DNA from: Trogon surrucura
Lineage: Eukaryota; Chordata; Aves; Trogoniformes; Trogonidae
Direction of reading: 5' to 3'
DNA length: 64,000 nucleotides
Assembly: GCA_020746105.1 (NCBI GenBank)
Contig: CM036621.1
Span: 50,998,264 to 51,062,263 of the forward strand
Shown in pieces: positions 11,986 through 24,430 of this stretch. Every line of letters begins with the position of its first letter. The stretch's first letter is position 1. Under the pieces are notes generated by a model. The model was not told where the DNA came from. It saw only the letters and a program-made list of their open reading frames with translations, and did no database searches. Position numbers and translations under genes: made by a program.

Positions 11986-13969
11986 AAGCTTTGGGTTTTA
12001 TTTACCCCCCATTTTGCAATCTGGTTTCATTTCTGCAAAGATTGAGATACGCCATAACAACCACTCCGGTTGCTCCTGGAGGCTCATTAGCTTCCCACCC
12101 ACCTTTTTACAGCTTGCTGTGGTTTCAGCTCTCAAGAGCTGACAGCATCCTCAGCTGTGAAAGGCAACACAGGGACAGGTATGTTATTGCTGCCTCTGCT
12201 CAACTTCATTTCCCATTCCTGCATATTAACCTTTCAGAAGCCTAAAAATTGGGATCAGCACTGATGCTAAATCCATGGCTAATACTATGTCAGCAAACAA
12301 ATCCCCCCACGAGCGGTCCTCAGCCCTATGGCTTTAGCAGTCTGACGTACAGCTCATTTGATAAATCAGTTTACAATCTACCACTGCAGATGTTCAATGC
12401 ACACTGGTTTCACTCTGAAACCACTCCAGACCAGGCCACTGGCTATGGTGTGCCAGACACATCCCCCTTGCATTCACAGTGAAGAGGCAGAACAGAAGAG
12501 CAACCTGCCTCCACAAAGCCCAGCTCAGCCTCCTGCCCCATCAGGGACATTGTTCCTGACAGGCATGGAGCAGAGTCAGGTGGAGAATTGCATCTACCCC
12601 ATGTGATAACACAAAAGCAGCTATGGAGGAAGCAGGCACACACAGCACAAAGCTGCTGGGGAAGGGCTTCATTTACACAAGTTATTCAGCCAGATTTTGC
12701 TTCCCCTCAAGCATCTCATCCGACTTCCATCCCTCTGCACCATTATCTTGCCTTTCTCCCTTTCCCTCTTTTTTTTTTTTTTTCTTGTCCATGTTCTCCC
12801 ATCTTGGTGTAACACCTTGGCCAAATCTGAGTGGGTTTTTCTGGAATGTGGCTGGTCCCATTGAGAACATAGGTCCCAGCACATACAGTTGTTTGGTTAC
12901 AAGAGATTTTTTAAATTTTTTTTTCACATTGGGAAGAACAGCACAGGTTTCTCACACCTTCCTGCCCAGAACTGCTAAGTCAAAGTGTCCCCTATGTCCC
13001 TTGAGCTGGCAGCACTCAAGGAAGAAACCTTAAGGCCAGTATCCAGACCAGGAAACCTAAACCTCAAGAGTTACAACTTGCAACGTTATGTAGTGTCCAA
13101 AGACAAAATCCAACCGAGCAGGAAGCAGCAGATCTGCCCCAAAAAACACCTGAGGAAAGATGCTGGAGTCCAGCTAGGCTTGTCCCTGGCTTGGGGACAC
13201 CTCTTGCTGAAGCCTGGGTGGCGGTGACCTCCGCGAGGGGCTCTGTGTCCCCAGCAGGTGGCGATGGAGTCTGACAGCAGCGGCCGCCAGGGACAGCCCG
13301 CACCCCGCCCAGTACCTGCACCTCCAGGGAGGTGGGATGCGCTCCCCGGGAAAGCCCCCGCAGACGAGGTTGCATTTGCACACTGCGGGGAGTGACAGAG
13401 AGGCGAGAAATGTGGAAGCCCTTCGGAAGCGCATGGCCTCTAAGTGAGTCGTATACACCCTTGAAAACCACGAAAAGGTAGGTCTGTCCCTGCCTGAAGC
13501 CACCCAAACTCCTCTACAGGTGCTCACAGGGGAGGACACCTCCTCATGCTCTTCAGCCACACGGGCAGGTTTTCCAAGGAAATGCTCCATGTGTTGGGTG
13601 AAAATGCTCTACACCTCCTCAGGTCAGTATTACAGACATTGCACAAGTTCTGCCACCAACTGCCCCCAACTCCCAGAACTAGAGTGCCAACGACACCCAT
13701 CCCTGCAGGCTGCCCTTGGCTCTGTGAAGTCTCCTGCATGGAACATGCCTTCCCTCAAACCCCACAGGGTCTGGGAACACCCCGAAAGGGCAAGAGCATC
13801 AAGTAAACCCAGATTAGCACAAAAGTAAGGGTGCCAAGGCTCGCCACTGAGAGATGTTTTGAAGTCACAGGGAGAAAAAAGCCTAGGTAGGGCTGAAATT
13901 ACCTCTGCAGGTGGGCTTGCAGAACTGTCTGCAGGAGGACATGGGCTGCTGCCAGCAGGGCCAGAGCAG
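11986..13969. other. Intergenic, no gene recognised
   Basis: Between the LANCL1 poly(A) signal and the first CR1 tail I see only short unrelated ORFs and a T-rich run near 12770-12783. The stretch 13180-13420 is somewhat GC-rich. No conserved coding segment or structural RNA was identified. Confidence 0.5.
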
Positions 13970-14063
13970 CCTCAGGTATTGGTCCTGCTCTGGTAGTAGG
14001 GTTGGACTAGAGGATCTTTTGAGGTCCCTTCCAATCCCTAACAGACTGTGATTCTGTGGTTCC
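13970..14063 (+). mobile_element. CR1 LINE 3' fragment
   Basis: The sequence contains the CR1 tail signature TTGGACTAGAGGATC, then GAGGTCCCTTCCAA and a degenerate octamer tail (TGTGATTCTGTGG). It is a severely 5'-truncated copy in + orientation. The left border is approximate. Confidence 0.8.
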
Positions 14064-14699
14064 TGATCCTGATGATGGGCAGTCTTAGGAGTTTTGAGGC
14101 AACTCCTTGTTTTGGCCACAATGTGGGTACAGAAGAAGACAAGGCAGAGAATTGGGTCCCATGGAGTGGGGGGTTTCAGGCCAGTGAGTTTTTCCAGGTT
14201 TTCTGAGGGATCCCTGCACACAGTGCGTATGCAATTTTAGCATCCAAACTCACTCTCAACACAGCAGGAAGAAAATAACTAAGCTCAGATTCAAAACCCC
14301 AAATTCAGTATCATAGCTGGTGTAGATGGATACTGCAGCAACTTTATATCTGAGCCTTTCAACTTACCAAACATAGCTCATTAACCTTGCTAAAAGGAGT
14401 AACCACAGATTTCCAGGTTACAGCTGGAACTGAGAGTGTCACTTCATTGACTGTTCTCCCTGAATCAATCGACACAGCTTGTAACTTCTGCTTTTGGTTT
14501 TGCTTTTCCTCCTTACCTTCAGCTTTTCTCCATGGCAATAATTTTCTGGAAAATTTATGTGGGTCAGATCTGGAGCTGTGTAAAGCTCATGGAGTTAAGC
14601 TGATTTAGGGGAAGTTTAGGACCCAGACTTTCTGCAACAGCTTAACATAGGAGTCAGAGAGAGTTTAACTTTGAACCTTCGATCAAATTTCAGGCTTTG

Positions 14700-17157
14700 C
14701 TAGTAAACCTGTTTATGCCTGACCTTAACAGCTAGTCTTGGTATATTTTCCCACACAGCCAGCCCTCCTTGGTCCAGGAGGTTCCTCCAGTGCATCGATG
14801 ATAACTTTTTGATGCAAATGGTGGATGAGCCAACCAGGAGAGGAGCGCTGCTGGACCTTGTGTTCACCAGCAAGGAAGGTCTGGTTGAAGCAGTGAAGGT
14901 TGAGGGCAATCTTGGCTGCAGCGACCATGAGATAGTGGAGTTCAGGATCCTGTGCGGTAAAAACAGAATACCAAGCAGGATCGCAACTCTGGACTTCAGA
15001 AGGGCCAACTTTGGCCTCTTCAAGCAATTGCTGGGGGAAACCCCTTGGGACAGGGAGCTGAAAGGTAAAGGGGCCCAAGAGAGTTGGTTGGCATTCAAGG
15101 ACCACTTCTTCGAGGCTCAGGATCAGTGCATCCCATCAGGTAGGAAATCAAGAAAGAGATCCAGGAGACCCGCATGGTTAACCAGGGATCTGCTGGGTAG
15201 ACTCAGGTGGAAAGGGAGGGTGTATAAATTGTGGAAGGAAGGGCTGGCCACTTGGGTGGAGTACAGGGCAGCTGTCAGGGAGTGCAGGGAGGCAATCAGA
15301 AAAGCTAAGGCCTCCTTGGAGTTAAAACTTGCAAGGGAGGTCAAAGACAACAGAAAGGGCTTCTTCAAATACATTGCTGACAAAACTAACACTAGAGGCA
15401 ATGTAGGCCCTCTGGTGAATGAGGTGGGTGCCCTGGAGACAGAGGACAGAAAGAAGGCAGAGTTGCTGAATGCCTTCTTTGCCTCTGTCTACACTGTTGG
15501 AGACCGTCCTCAGGAGCCTCAGTCCCCTGAAGCCCCAGAGAAAGTCATGACAAAGGAGGAGTCTGCCCTGATTGATGAGGAGTGGGTTAAGGATCAGTTT
15601 GAACATTTGAACATTCATAAATCCATGGGCCCTGATGGGATGCACCCATGGGTGCTGAGGGAGCTGGCGGGAGTCATTGCTAGGCCACTCTCCATCATCT
15701 TTGGTAAGTCATGGGTAACAGGTGAGGTGCCTGAAGACTGGAGGAAAGCAAATGTCACTCCAGTCTATAAGAAGGGCAGGAAGGATGACCCGAGTAACTA
15801 CAGACTGGTCAGCCTCACCTCCATTCCTGGAAAGGTGATGGAACATCTTATCCTTGACGCTGTCTCTAGGCATATCAAGGATAAGAAGGTTATTAGGAGC
15901 AGTCAGCATGGCTTTGCCAAGGGGAAGTCATGTTTGACCAACCTGATAGCCTTTTACGAAGACATAACCAGGTGGATGGATGGTGGCCATGCAGTGGACG
16001 TGGTCTACCTGGACATCAGCAGGACCTTTGACACCGTCTCCCACAGCATCCTCATAGGTAAACTGAGGAAGTGTGGTCTGGATGACCAAGTAGTGAGGTG
16101 GGTCGAGAACTGGTTGAAGGGAAGAAGCCAGAGAGTTGTGGTCAATGGGGCAGAGTCTGGCTGGATGCCTGTGTCTAGTGGGGTCCCTCAGGGGTCAGTG
16201 CTTGGGACGGTGCTGTTTAATATATTCATCAATGATCTGGATGAGGGATTAGAGAATGTTGTCAGCAAGTTTGCTAATGATACGAAATTGGGAGGAGTGG
16301 TTGACACACCAGAAGGCTGTGCAGCCATTCAGAGAGACCTAGACAGGCTGGAGGGCTGGGTGGGGAGAAATCTTATGAAGTTCAACAAGGGCAAGTGTAG
16401 AGTTTTGCACTTGGGAAAAAATAACCCCATGTGCCAATATAGGTTGGGGACTGCCCTGCTGGAGAGCAGCGCAGGGGAAAGGGACCTGGGGGTTCTAGTG
16501 GACAGCAGGATGACCATGAGCCAGCAGTGTGCTCTCGTGGCCAAGAAGGCCAATGGCATCCTGGGGTGTGTTAGAAGGGGAGTAGCAAGTAGGTCAAGAG
16601 AGGTCCTCCTGCCCCTCTACTCTGCCCTGGTGAGGCCGCATCTGGAATATTGTGTCCAGTTCTGGGCCCCTCAGCTCAAGAAGGACAGGGAGCTGCTTGA
16701 GAGAGTCCAGCGTAGAGCCACAAAGATGGTGAAGGGAGTGGAGCATCTCCCTTATGAGGAAAGGCTGAAGGAGCTGGGTCTCTTTAGCTTGGAGAAGAGG
16801 AGGCTGAGGGGTGACCTCATTAATGTTTATAAATATGTCAAGGGGGAGTGTCAGGAGGATGGAGCCAGGCTCTTTTCAGCGGCGTCCACTGACAGGACAA
16901 GGGGCAATGGATGTAAGCTGGAACATAGGAGGTTCCATAAAAATATGAGGAAAAACTTTTTTATTGTGAGGGTGACAGAGCGCTGGCACAGGCTGTCCAG
17001 GGAGGTTGTGGAATCTCCTTCTCTGGAGACATTCAAAACCCGCCTGGACGCGTTCCTGTGCGCTCTACTGTAGGTGATCCTGCTCCGGCGGGGGTGTTGG
17101 ACTAGATGATCTTTAAGGTCCCTTCCAACCTCTAACATTCTGTGATTCTGTGATATT
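14700..17157 (+). mobile_element. CR1 LINE, 5'-truncated, long open ORF2
   Basis: This is a non-LTR retrotransposon insertion of about 2.45 kb lying between LANCL1 and MYL1. It keeps the C-terminal part of the APE-type endonuclease, the whole reverse transcriptase region and the 3' end. The 3' end has TTGGACTAGATGATCTTTA followed by two ATTCTGTG octamers at about 17138-17153. ORF1, the 5' UTR and the N-terminal endonuclease are missing, as expected from incomplete reverse transcription. The left edge is estimated from in-frame CR1-like coding sequence continuing upstream of 14809. No target-site duplication could be defined. Confidence 0.93.
14812..17073 (+). CDS. CR1 ORF2 fragment: endonuclease C-term plus reverse transcriptase
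   Basis: An uninterrupted frame of about 753 codons ends in TAG at 17071. Residue numbers below count from the TTG codon at 14809. Visible blocks are SDHEIVEFR (about residue 38, the catalytic-His block of the APE endonuclease), the RT fingers [32 protein letters not shown] motif [16 protein letters not shown], motif [11 protein letters not shown] and motif C. In motif C the usual F-A-D-D box reads FANDTKL: codon 16276-16278 is AAT, so the first catalytic aspartate (residue 490) is Asn. The frame also has the C-terminal block [18 protein letters not shown]. The copy looks fairly young because the ORF is open, yet it should be catalytically dead. Confidence 0.9.
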   Translation: MQMVDEPTRRGALLDLVFTSKEGLVEAVKVEGNLGCSDHEIVEFRILCGKNRIPSRIATLDFRRANFGLFKQLLGETPWDRELKGKGAQESWLAFKDHFFEAQDQCIPSGRKSRKRSRRPAWLTRDLLGRLRWKGRVYKLWKEGLATWVEYRAAVRECREAIRKAKASLELKLAREVKDNRKGFFKYIADKTNTRGNVGPLVNEVGALETEDRKKAELLNAFFASVYTVGDRPQEPQSPEAPEKVMTKEESALIDEEWVKDQFEHLNIHKSMGPDGMHPWVLRELAGVIARPLSIIFGKSWVTGEVPEDWRKANVTPVYKKGRKDDPSNYRLVSLTSIPGKVMEHLILDAVSRHIKDKKVIRSSQHGFAKGKSCLTNLIAFYEDITRWMDGGHAVDVVYLDISRTFDTVSHSILIGKLRKCGLDDQVVRWVENWLKGRSQRVVVNGAESGWMPVSSGVPQGSVLGTVLFNIFINDLDEGLENVVSKFANDTKLGGVVDTPEGCAAIQRDLDRLEGWVGRNLMKFNKGKCRVLHLGKNNPMCQYRLGTALLESSAGERDLGVLVDSRMTMSQQCALVAKKANGILGCVRRGVASRSREVLLPLYSALVRPHLEYCVQFWAPQLKKDRELLERVQRRATKMVKGVEHLPYEERLKELGLFSLEKRRLRGDLINVYKYVKGECQEDGARLFSAASTDRTRGNGCKLEHRRFHKNMRKNFFIVRVTERWHRLSREVVESPSLETFKTRLDAFLCALL

Positions 17158-17850
17158 AATTAAAGAATTGCAGCAGGATCTGACAGGTAGCATTTTTTTG
17201 GTTTGTTTTGTTTGTTGTTGCCTTTTTTCTACTGGAAAGAACAAGCAAGCTCTTCCATCCTTCAGGATGTCCCTCATCAAACATCCCCTTACCATGAGCT
17301 GGAAACAGATACACCACTGCTCTCCCATTAACTCAAATGTTTCTACCTCTCTCCTGTACCCCATCTTTTCCAGAGATTACAGAATATAATTTCATACCAA
17401 CTGGGCTTCAGAGAGCTACCTTCATGCACCTCTGAAGTAAGGATCAGGGATGCTGCTACCATAAAAGTGACAAAAATTGCTTTGCTTGGGTGATGCTTTG
17501 CAAGTCCAGAGAGGAGACGAGGGGCTCACTGTGCGAATGGCTGTGCTGGCACTACTGTGCACGTGGCATTTAGCGTCTGGGATGAGCGTTGCCCATCGTC
17601 CTGGTACCACCCCATTGGCACAACTGACCTTTGAAAACAGGATGAACACGAAGATCTCTGCCTGTCTGAGTAGGTGCAACACACGGCTGCTCCAAGACCT
17701 GAAGAGGACCAGCATATCTTTGCATCCTGCTGGATTTTTGGTGCTTCAGAATCAAAATCACTCCCTCAAAAGCTGTTGGGGAAAAGCAGAACACAGTACA
17801 GCTGTTAATTCAAGACAGAAGCTGCCATTGCCTCACTCACTCAAAGCTTT

Positions 17851-17993
17851 GTATTCCCACGTATTGCTCGAGCCAGCTTTTGCTCTCACCTTGGTGGTCC
17901 CTGCTGTTTTCTCCCACAGCCGAGCTGCCTGAAGGCACTTCTACCTCTCTCCCCAATCAGCCACGTGTTTTTGTCTCCAAGCCACCCCTTCTG
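17851..17993. repeat. Dispersed ~145-bp repeat, copy 1
   Basis: This segment is closely similar to 20712-20864 in the same orientation. Shared blocks include ATTGCTCGAGCCAGCTTT, TTGGTGGTCCCTGCTGTTTT and GTCTCCAAGCCACCCCTT. Identity by eye is about 85 percent with one small indel. The family is not recognised. It could be an unlabelled interspersed repeat or a local duplication. Confidence 0.7.
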
Positions 17994-19742
17994 GGGAAGA
18001 AGAGTGGTGACTTTTACTCTGGATCATTTCACAGATCCCGTTTACAGCATCGGAGCAAGGGGAAGGCAAAATGCCATGTGGAAAGGCAGCAAAACCATCT
18101 TAGCCCAAGGTAATCCACACCCTTTCTGCTGATTGTGGAGAGGAAGCATTTGAGCACAGCTCCAAACCACCCAAGAACAACTTCATCCTCAATATTTGGG
18201 CAATCTGAATGCTGAGAGGCACCAGCAGAAAGGAGAGGAAAGGATTAAGCTTTTTTTCATGTAGGCCTCAACTCCAGAGGCAGAAGAGTCATTTATTTTT
18301 CTCACCCTCTAAGCTGGATGGGACACCCTGCAGCCACTCTTCACCCTCAGATACTGCCCATCCCCTCCACTTCCCACAAAGGGCAAAAGCTGGCAAGTTT
18401 AACCAGAAAATACAGCAGCTCCTGTAAAAAATGGCAACTCTTAAAAAGACCGTGGATTACAACACATCACTCTGCTTCCTCTACAGCAGGAAAGACAGCC
18501 AGCAACAGAGAAGGCACGGAGGCGACATTAAAAACAACTTGAAAGCCTTAAGAAGGGAAAAAAAAAGTGCAGCTGTGGGGAGCTATTTAACTCCATCTGG
18601 TCATGGCTGGGGAATTTCTCACTGGCAGGACACGTGTCAGGCAGCCCTTGCGAAAAGCTCATTTTGCGGCCGTTGCAGTTTGCTGCAGCATTTGCAGTGA
18701 TCTCAGGCAGTAACCAAATCCACTGGCAGCCCTTCGCCATCCACAAATCCCATTGGAGCCGGGCCCATAAATAGCTATGCTGTAGTATGCAGCTGCATAC
18801 AGGGCAGGAGCAAATGTTCCACGTAACGGCTGTTGGCTTTAATCAGCTTGAGGGGTCGCTCATATTTCCACCATTTGGCCAACTTTTATTATAGCTATCC
18901 CTCCTTAAGGATACCCCTTGATGGTGAAGGGGAGGTCACAGAAGTGCCAAACAGCTTCCTAGCAGGGGAGACCCAAAGCATCCCTTAACTGCAGGGGTTC
19001 CCCCTCTCCCCAGAAGTGCTTTGGAGTCATTGCACAGCACTTGCTCTGTCACTGAGGCACTCCTCTTCCATGCTGATACTCTTGGTAGTGGATAGGATCG
19101 ATCAGATTTTTACAAGTGGCTGAAAAAGCAAGACAGAGAAACCTCAGAAGACAAAAGTCTAAGTGACTGTGATAGGATCATCATAAAACACAAAATTTGG
19201 ATGAGAGCATATCCTACATGCAAGAACACCCTTGTTGGGAACCAGTAGCTCATTTATTGCAGTAGAAAAGAGGACAAACCCCACCTGGGTGAAAACTATA
19301 GCAGGTGGCAGTTAGGTAAAATCCGCACTGAGATAGAGTACATCAGTTCCCAGAATAGGGCTTGCTGCCCACCACACTGTAGCGCTTAGTATTTACAAAC
19401 CTGGCAGATTCATCTGTGAGAAGCTGGGCTCTGGACCAGAAATGAGAAGTTGCCAGTGGAAGCATTTGGGAAGCCCCAGTAGTTCATCACCACAGAGGAT
19501 AAACTCCAGGGTGTTTATACCACCCAAAGCCAGGAAATATCCCATTCCAGCAGGGCTGGTCCTGTGCTTTACAAACACGTGAAGAAGACAGAGCATGATG
19601 TAGGGATTCTGTGTGTGATCCCAAATAAGTAGAAATGTGTCTGTGTTTTGGGAGCACACAGGCCCTTTTTAAAATATGACAATCATCTTCTATTATTTTT
19701 CCCCCCTTTGCTTTTGTTAGCTTCACAATACCAATAGCTCCA

Positions 19743-19925
19743 ATTCATAGAATCATAGAATGATAGAACAGTTCAGGTTGGAAAAGGCCCTTGGGATCAT
19801 CGAGTCCAACCATTAACCCTACACTACAATTCCGCCCCTAAACCATATCACCCAACACCACATCTAAGCGACACTTAAACACATCCAGGGATGGCGACTC
19901 AACCACCTCCCTAGGCAGCTTTCAT
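19743..19925 (-). mobile_element. CR1 LINE 3' fragment (inverted)
   Basis: Reads as a CR1 3' end on the minus strand. It has the tail repeat CATAGAATCATAGAATGATAG, then GGTTGGAAAAGGCCCTTGG, ATCGAGTCCAACCATTAACC and CATCCAGGGATGGCGACTC. Truncated after roughly 180 bp. Confidence 0.9.
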
Positions 19926-20711
19926 CAGCAATGATCTCAATGACTCAATGCAAAAAATGACTTAGCTTTCCAGTGAATTGTCTATGTGTTCAAGTGTTGA
20001 ATTACTGCCCTGGAAACCCAAGGAGCACTTGGTTTATTAGCACTTCCCATACTCCTGATTTGTGACAGGTAATATCAGTGAGGGGAAAGAGGGACATTCT
20101 GCGTAACACAAGAAAAAAAGCTCAACATCCTTTCCTTGCTTTTCTCACTTTGAAATTTAAATATGATATGTGCTTTACAATAAGAGGGCCTGATTTGGGA
20201 CTCTTGCCAGATGCAATTTTCACAAAAACTATAGGAAGGTGATTATCTTCCTACATTCCTGTCCTTTCTAATTTTGCTGAAATAGTCCAAAAGAGTCAGA
20301 AATATCACTGGGATAATACAGAAATATGGAAAAGCAAGGCAAATTCTTAAGCCCCACTTTCTTAGAAATTAGGCCAAGAGTGAATCGTGTTACATCAAGA
20401 ATGGAAGTTGCAGCCACGCTATTTGGTGAGCAAATGGATTAGATATACCTGAACAAAACTCTTTAATGATCCACATGCAGCTTGGATCTTCCTTAATTAA
20501 AAGGAGGGATAAATTCCCCAATGAGTTTTGTCATTTGGAAAAAGCAAACCCTAGCACAGCAGTAGCCTCAACACATTTTCTGCTGTAAAAGGCCCACACC
20601 ACACTCATGCAAACAGAGCTGAGCCCTTAATGATTTCAGATGGTGGAATTTTCACGTGCCATCCTGCCACTGCTTCTGATCTGAGCAGAAGACACAGCAC
20701 TGGACAGACTG

Positions 20712-20864
20712 GTATTCCCAAATATTGCTCGAGCCAGCTTTCGCCCTCAGCTTGGTGGTCCCTGCTGTTTTCTCCCATAGCCGAGCTGCCTGAAAACACT
20801 TCTCTTTTACCACTCTCCTCACTTCACTCTCAGCCACATGTTTTGGTCTCCAAGCCACCCCTTG
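20712..20864. repeat. Dispersed ~145-bp repeat, copy 2
   Basis: Second copy of the block at 17851-17993, about 2.7 kb downstream in the same orientation. Similarity stops abruptly on both sides. It has no octamer tail, so it does not look like a CR1 3' end. Confidence 0.7.
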
Positions 20865-21818
20865 GTTCTTTAGATGTGCTTCAACAACTGTCTCCTCTGT
20901 CTGATCAGCTCACGACAGTGCCTCCATACCACTTTTGAAGGCAGCTTTGGGAGCTCCACTAAGAACTGGAAGAAAGCCTCCACCCACTCGGAACCATCAA
21001 AGGGTTGGACTCAAGCCTACAAAGTCTCTGTATGATGCCCTGACAATTCTCTGAACATGATAATTTCATCAAAAGGGAAGAAATTTAACAGCACAGGGGC
21101 TGGAGGTAATGTTCGAAAGCTGCTCAGATGAGGCAGCTCACTCCAGCCAACATGCCTTGCCTCGGACTGCGACACAGCAGACAAATCTCCTTTCTCTGTC
21201 TGCAGCTGCCAAGCTGGGACTCCTCCAACAAGTCATTTGGCTGCTCTCTGCTTTGGTTTTCTTCCATTTCTTTTGCTCACTTTCCAGAGTCTCTGAGGCA
21301 GGGTTTCTCATTATGTCTTGGTGTGGCACATCACATCGGGACATCAGCTTGAAATCTGAAGATGCTTCTTTTGCATTTACCACATTGCAAATAGTAACAT
21401 TTTAAGAGCACTTTTTGAAATGCTCAAAAGCTGCTGAGGAAGAAATCAGTACCTAAAAAACCAAATGTACAAATATAGAACTGAGAGCAATGCAAAATTT
21501 ATACTATGTCTCCAATAATATGCCTTCCAAGGCTTGTGAGAGAGTATCTGGGGGGAAGAAAAAAAGAATTCTTTACAGAAGTGCTACATTTCCCAGATGA
21601 AGGACTATCAGAATAATTTCTCCTCTTATTAACCCATTATCCTCATGCTCTGCCACTGCTTTTTCCCTGTCCTTCACAGCCAGGAGGTACTACCACAGCA
21701 ATAAGATGAGCCTTGGCTGGATTGATAGCCATCATCCTACATCTCACAGATAGCTGCCAGCAATTTTGCGACTGCAAAACCCTCCTCTCCCGACCTCTGA
21801 TCAGGCCTGCCAGCTCAG

Positions 21819-21856
21819 CTAGACATCGGAAAGCTGACTAGACATCGGAAAGCAGA
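21819..21856. repeat. 19-bp tandem duplication
   Basis: Two adjacent 19-bp units (21819-21837 and 21838-21856) share CTAGACATCGGAAAGC and differ at one base. Probably a slippage product. Confidence 0.85.
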
Positions 21857-22805
21857 CAACCCCGCTGCTCCCAACCAGTGTTGTCCAGCCCTAGAAGCTT
21901 GCAGGAAGACATGCTCTGTCAAGGTAGGTCACAGGGAACTAGGCTGGGGTGAAATGTTCCTTGTTATGATGTGGATCACAACCCTGTCCTTTGCCCACGT
22001 GCAAGACCACCCTGTATGAACCCTAAGGAGCACAGAGCCCACCAGCAAGGAAACTGTCACTAGCTCTTTAACAGGACCATGAAAATTTGAGGTCTTTTCC
22101 TTAACCACTGCAAAGGTCACTTGCTTGCATGGAAACTGAGTTATAATGAAGTATACCACATTCAGTTGGCCAAGACTGTCAGAGCTATTAAAACAGCAAG
22201 GATCTCCTGGCCATCTATTCCCCAAAAGGCCAGGCACCCCAAGAGCCCTGCCAGCTGTTGGGCGCATTTTCTTCAGCTCCAGTAAAATCACCGGACATAA
22301 CCTTTAGATCTGACACATGGCTGAGAGCCTTGCTTGGGCACAAATTTAGGCTGGAAGACCATACAAAGGAAAAAAAAAAATCCAACTGACAGTTTGCAAT
22401 GGCTGTGGGAAGGTAAAAAGCTCCATCTTTCTGGAACATACAGCAGGTATAAAGGAATGCATTTAAAAAAAAAAAAAAGCAAATTAGGAGTCTCTTCTGA
22501 CCTTGAAACCACACTGAACTGTGACCGTCTTAAAGCAAACTGAGATAATAAAGTTCCCTGTATCTTTGCTTTCCAGAGGGGTTGAGAATTTTGTTTGTCT
22601 CATGACAGCATTGGGATGGGAATTCAGGCCCCATAAGTAGCCACTGCACAGACTTCCCCCAGAGCTGAGAGAGGAAACGTGTGCCAGACCCCTGGTAAAC
22701 TGCTCCCACCAATTCAGCCTTCAAGCGTTTGCAGGTGATACCACCACAACGCACGGGGTACCAAAATCCTCTTTGTACGTATGCCTTGAATCCACTTACA
22801 AGAGT

Positions 22806-22876
22806 GCCTGGCTGTATTGGACTAGATGATCTTTGAGGTCCCTTCCAAACTCTAACATTCTGTGATTCTGTGATTT
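22806..22876 (+). mobile_element. CR1 LINE 3' tail fragment
   Basis: A short CR1 end in + orientation: TTGGACTAGATGATCTTTGA, GGTCCCTTCCAAACTC and two ATTCTGTG octamers. Only about 70 bp remain. Confidence 0.85.
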
Positions 22877-24228
22877 GTGGCTTTGCTTTCATCCTCCTCA
22901 TATCACTCTTTCCCATTAAGGTTTTTTTCTCCTTAATTTGAACCCTAGTCATGCAACACACAACGTATAACATACTACACAGTCTTGCGGCCCCTGAGAC
23001 AACATTCGCTATCACTTGCTCTTCAAAAACCAAGCTGTAGCAATAGATTTGCAAAGCAAAGTGAGTTGAGACACCTTGATTTCAGTTTAAAAATCTGTGA
23101 CAGGAGGCCAGGTGGTTTTTTTTATGTTTGTTTGTTTCATTTTGCTTTGTGGTTGGTTGTTTGTTGTTTCGGGTTTTTTTAAGAGAAGAGTGCTTATCAC
23201 TTTCCAAAACCCCAAAATTGGTTTCCAAAACTCACTTGTGACTACCAAAATCCTTGGCCAATAAATTACAATTACCATCCTCATTACTGAGCAAAGGATG
23301 ACAAGGAAAGCGGGTCTGCATCAGAGCACACAGAGAGGAAGCATAGCCTTCAGCCGCTGATACTGCCAACAACACGTTCCCCCCTGGCAGATGTCATCTC
23401 ATCCCAAGAGCTGCCAGTGCTGCTTTCTGCTGGACGGTTTTCGTCAGCTGTCTAATCCTGGGCTATAGCTGCAGCTAACATGCGGCCCCTCTCTTTCCAG
23501 AGAGCAGGCAGATCACAGCAGCGAGTGCTCACAACTGTGCTGGGGCTTTGGGTTTCTTCTTCCTTTTGAAGGGGTGGGACTGCGGGGGAAAAAACCCACA
23601 CTTGTCAAGTTAATTAGGAATTGGGGAATGTCAGTTGAACTCTGTTGTGAAGAAAGCACATCTGCTGAATTAGATGCGCTGGGAGTGGGGGGCAAAGTGC
23701 TCTTCAGCATTCACCACCCTCAGGTGGAGATGCAAATGTGCTACCCAGCATTAGCAGCGTGTTTGTGCTAAATGTCAAAGCCCATGGCAGATTGAGGAAT
23801 TTTATTATGATTGTTTTTAAATGCTGTTAAAATGCTAAAAATGGCATACAAAATCCTTGTGGAAATTGAACCTTTCAAAGGGGGAGATAAAAACTTTGCC
23901 TTCATAAGGGCAACAAAAGGAAAGTCTAAGGACTTGAAAAGAAGGGAAAAAAATTATGCAAAAAAGATGGCAGGGACTTCATCCACATTGGAAGCTTCCT
24001 TGGGGATATCTCTACAGTGATACTCTGAAGGAGCAAAAGCTCCATCTAATTTTAAAAGAGACTGAGAGTCTCAACTGATTTCAGATCATAAAAAGAACAA
24101 ATGGGATAGCGATACTCCCAACTTCCAAAGCAGTGGGCACAAAAATGACATTCCAGCGTCAAACCGCACTTGATAGGCTTTTAACTACAGCATTATTAAG
24201 CATATAGCAGCCCCCCTCTCCAACCTAC

Positions 24229-24430
24229 CCTGTAAAAGCTGTGCTAAACTGTCATTCAACCTCAGGAAGAGGGAGAAAGGAGACCCTGGGAGGAGGTTGC
24301 TGATGTTACACCCCTTGCGAGATGCATCCAACAAGGTGAAGGTTCCACCCACCGTCACATACAGATCTTCAAGTGGCTTGATTCTCAGATCCTTCAATTT
24401 TCTCGACGTGATTTTATCATAATAAGAAAC
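24229..24430 (-). CDS. Candidate exon, unrecognised antisense gene
   Basis: A minus-strand open segment flanked by an acceptor (CATACAG before 24430; an alternative TCCCTGCAG gives 24441) and a GTAGGT donor after 24229. The 67 codons include LRIKPLEDLYVTVGG, then RKGCNISNLLPGSPFSLFL. From memory, CatSper delta/epsilon ectodomains carry a comparable series: Ile-Lys-Pro-Leu, three or four residues, Val-Gly, then a Cys and a Phe-Ser pair at similar spacing. An N-glycosylation sequon (NIS) is present. Starting at 24430 it is phase 0, which matches the donor at 37614, and it ends in phase 1. It could be a chance ORF. Confidence 0.35.

Noticed and set aside
17477..17932. 151-codon plus-strand ORF downstream of the CR1
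   Set aside because: Low-complexity composition, no motif, and it runs into the ~145-bp repeat. A chance ORF is the simpler reading.
23574..24020. Two plus-strand ORFs of 65-69 codons
   Set aside because: Lysine-rich or low-complexity translations with no motif; likely chance.
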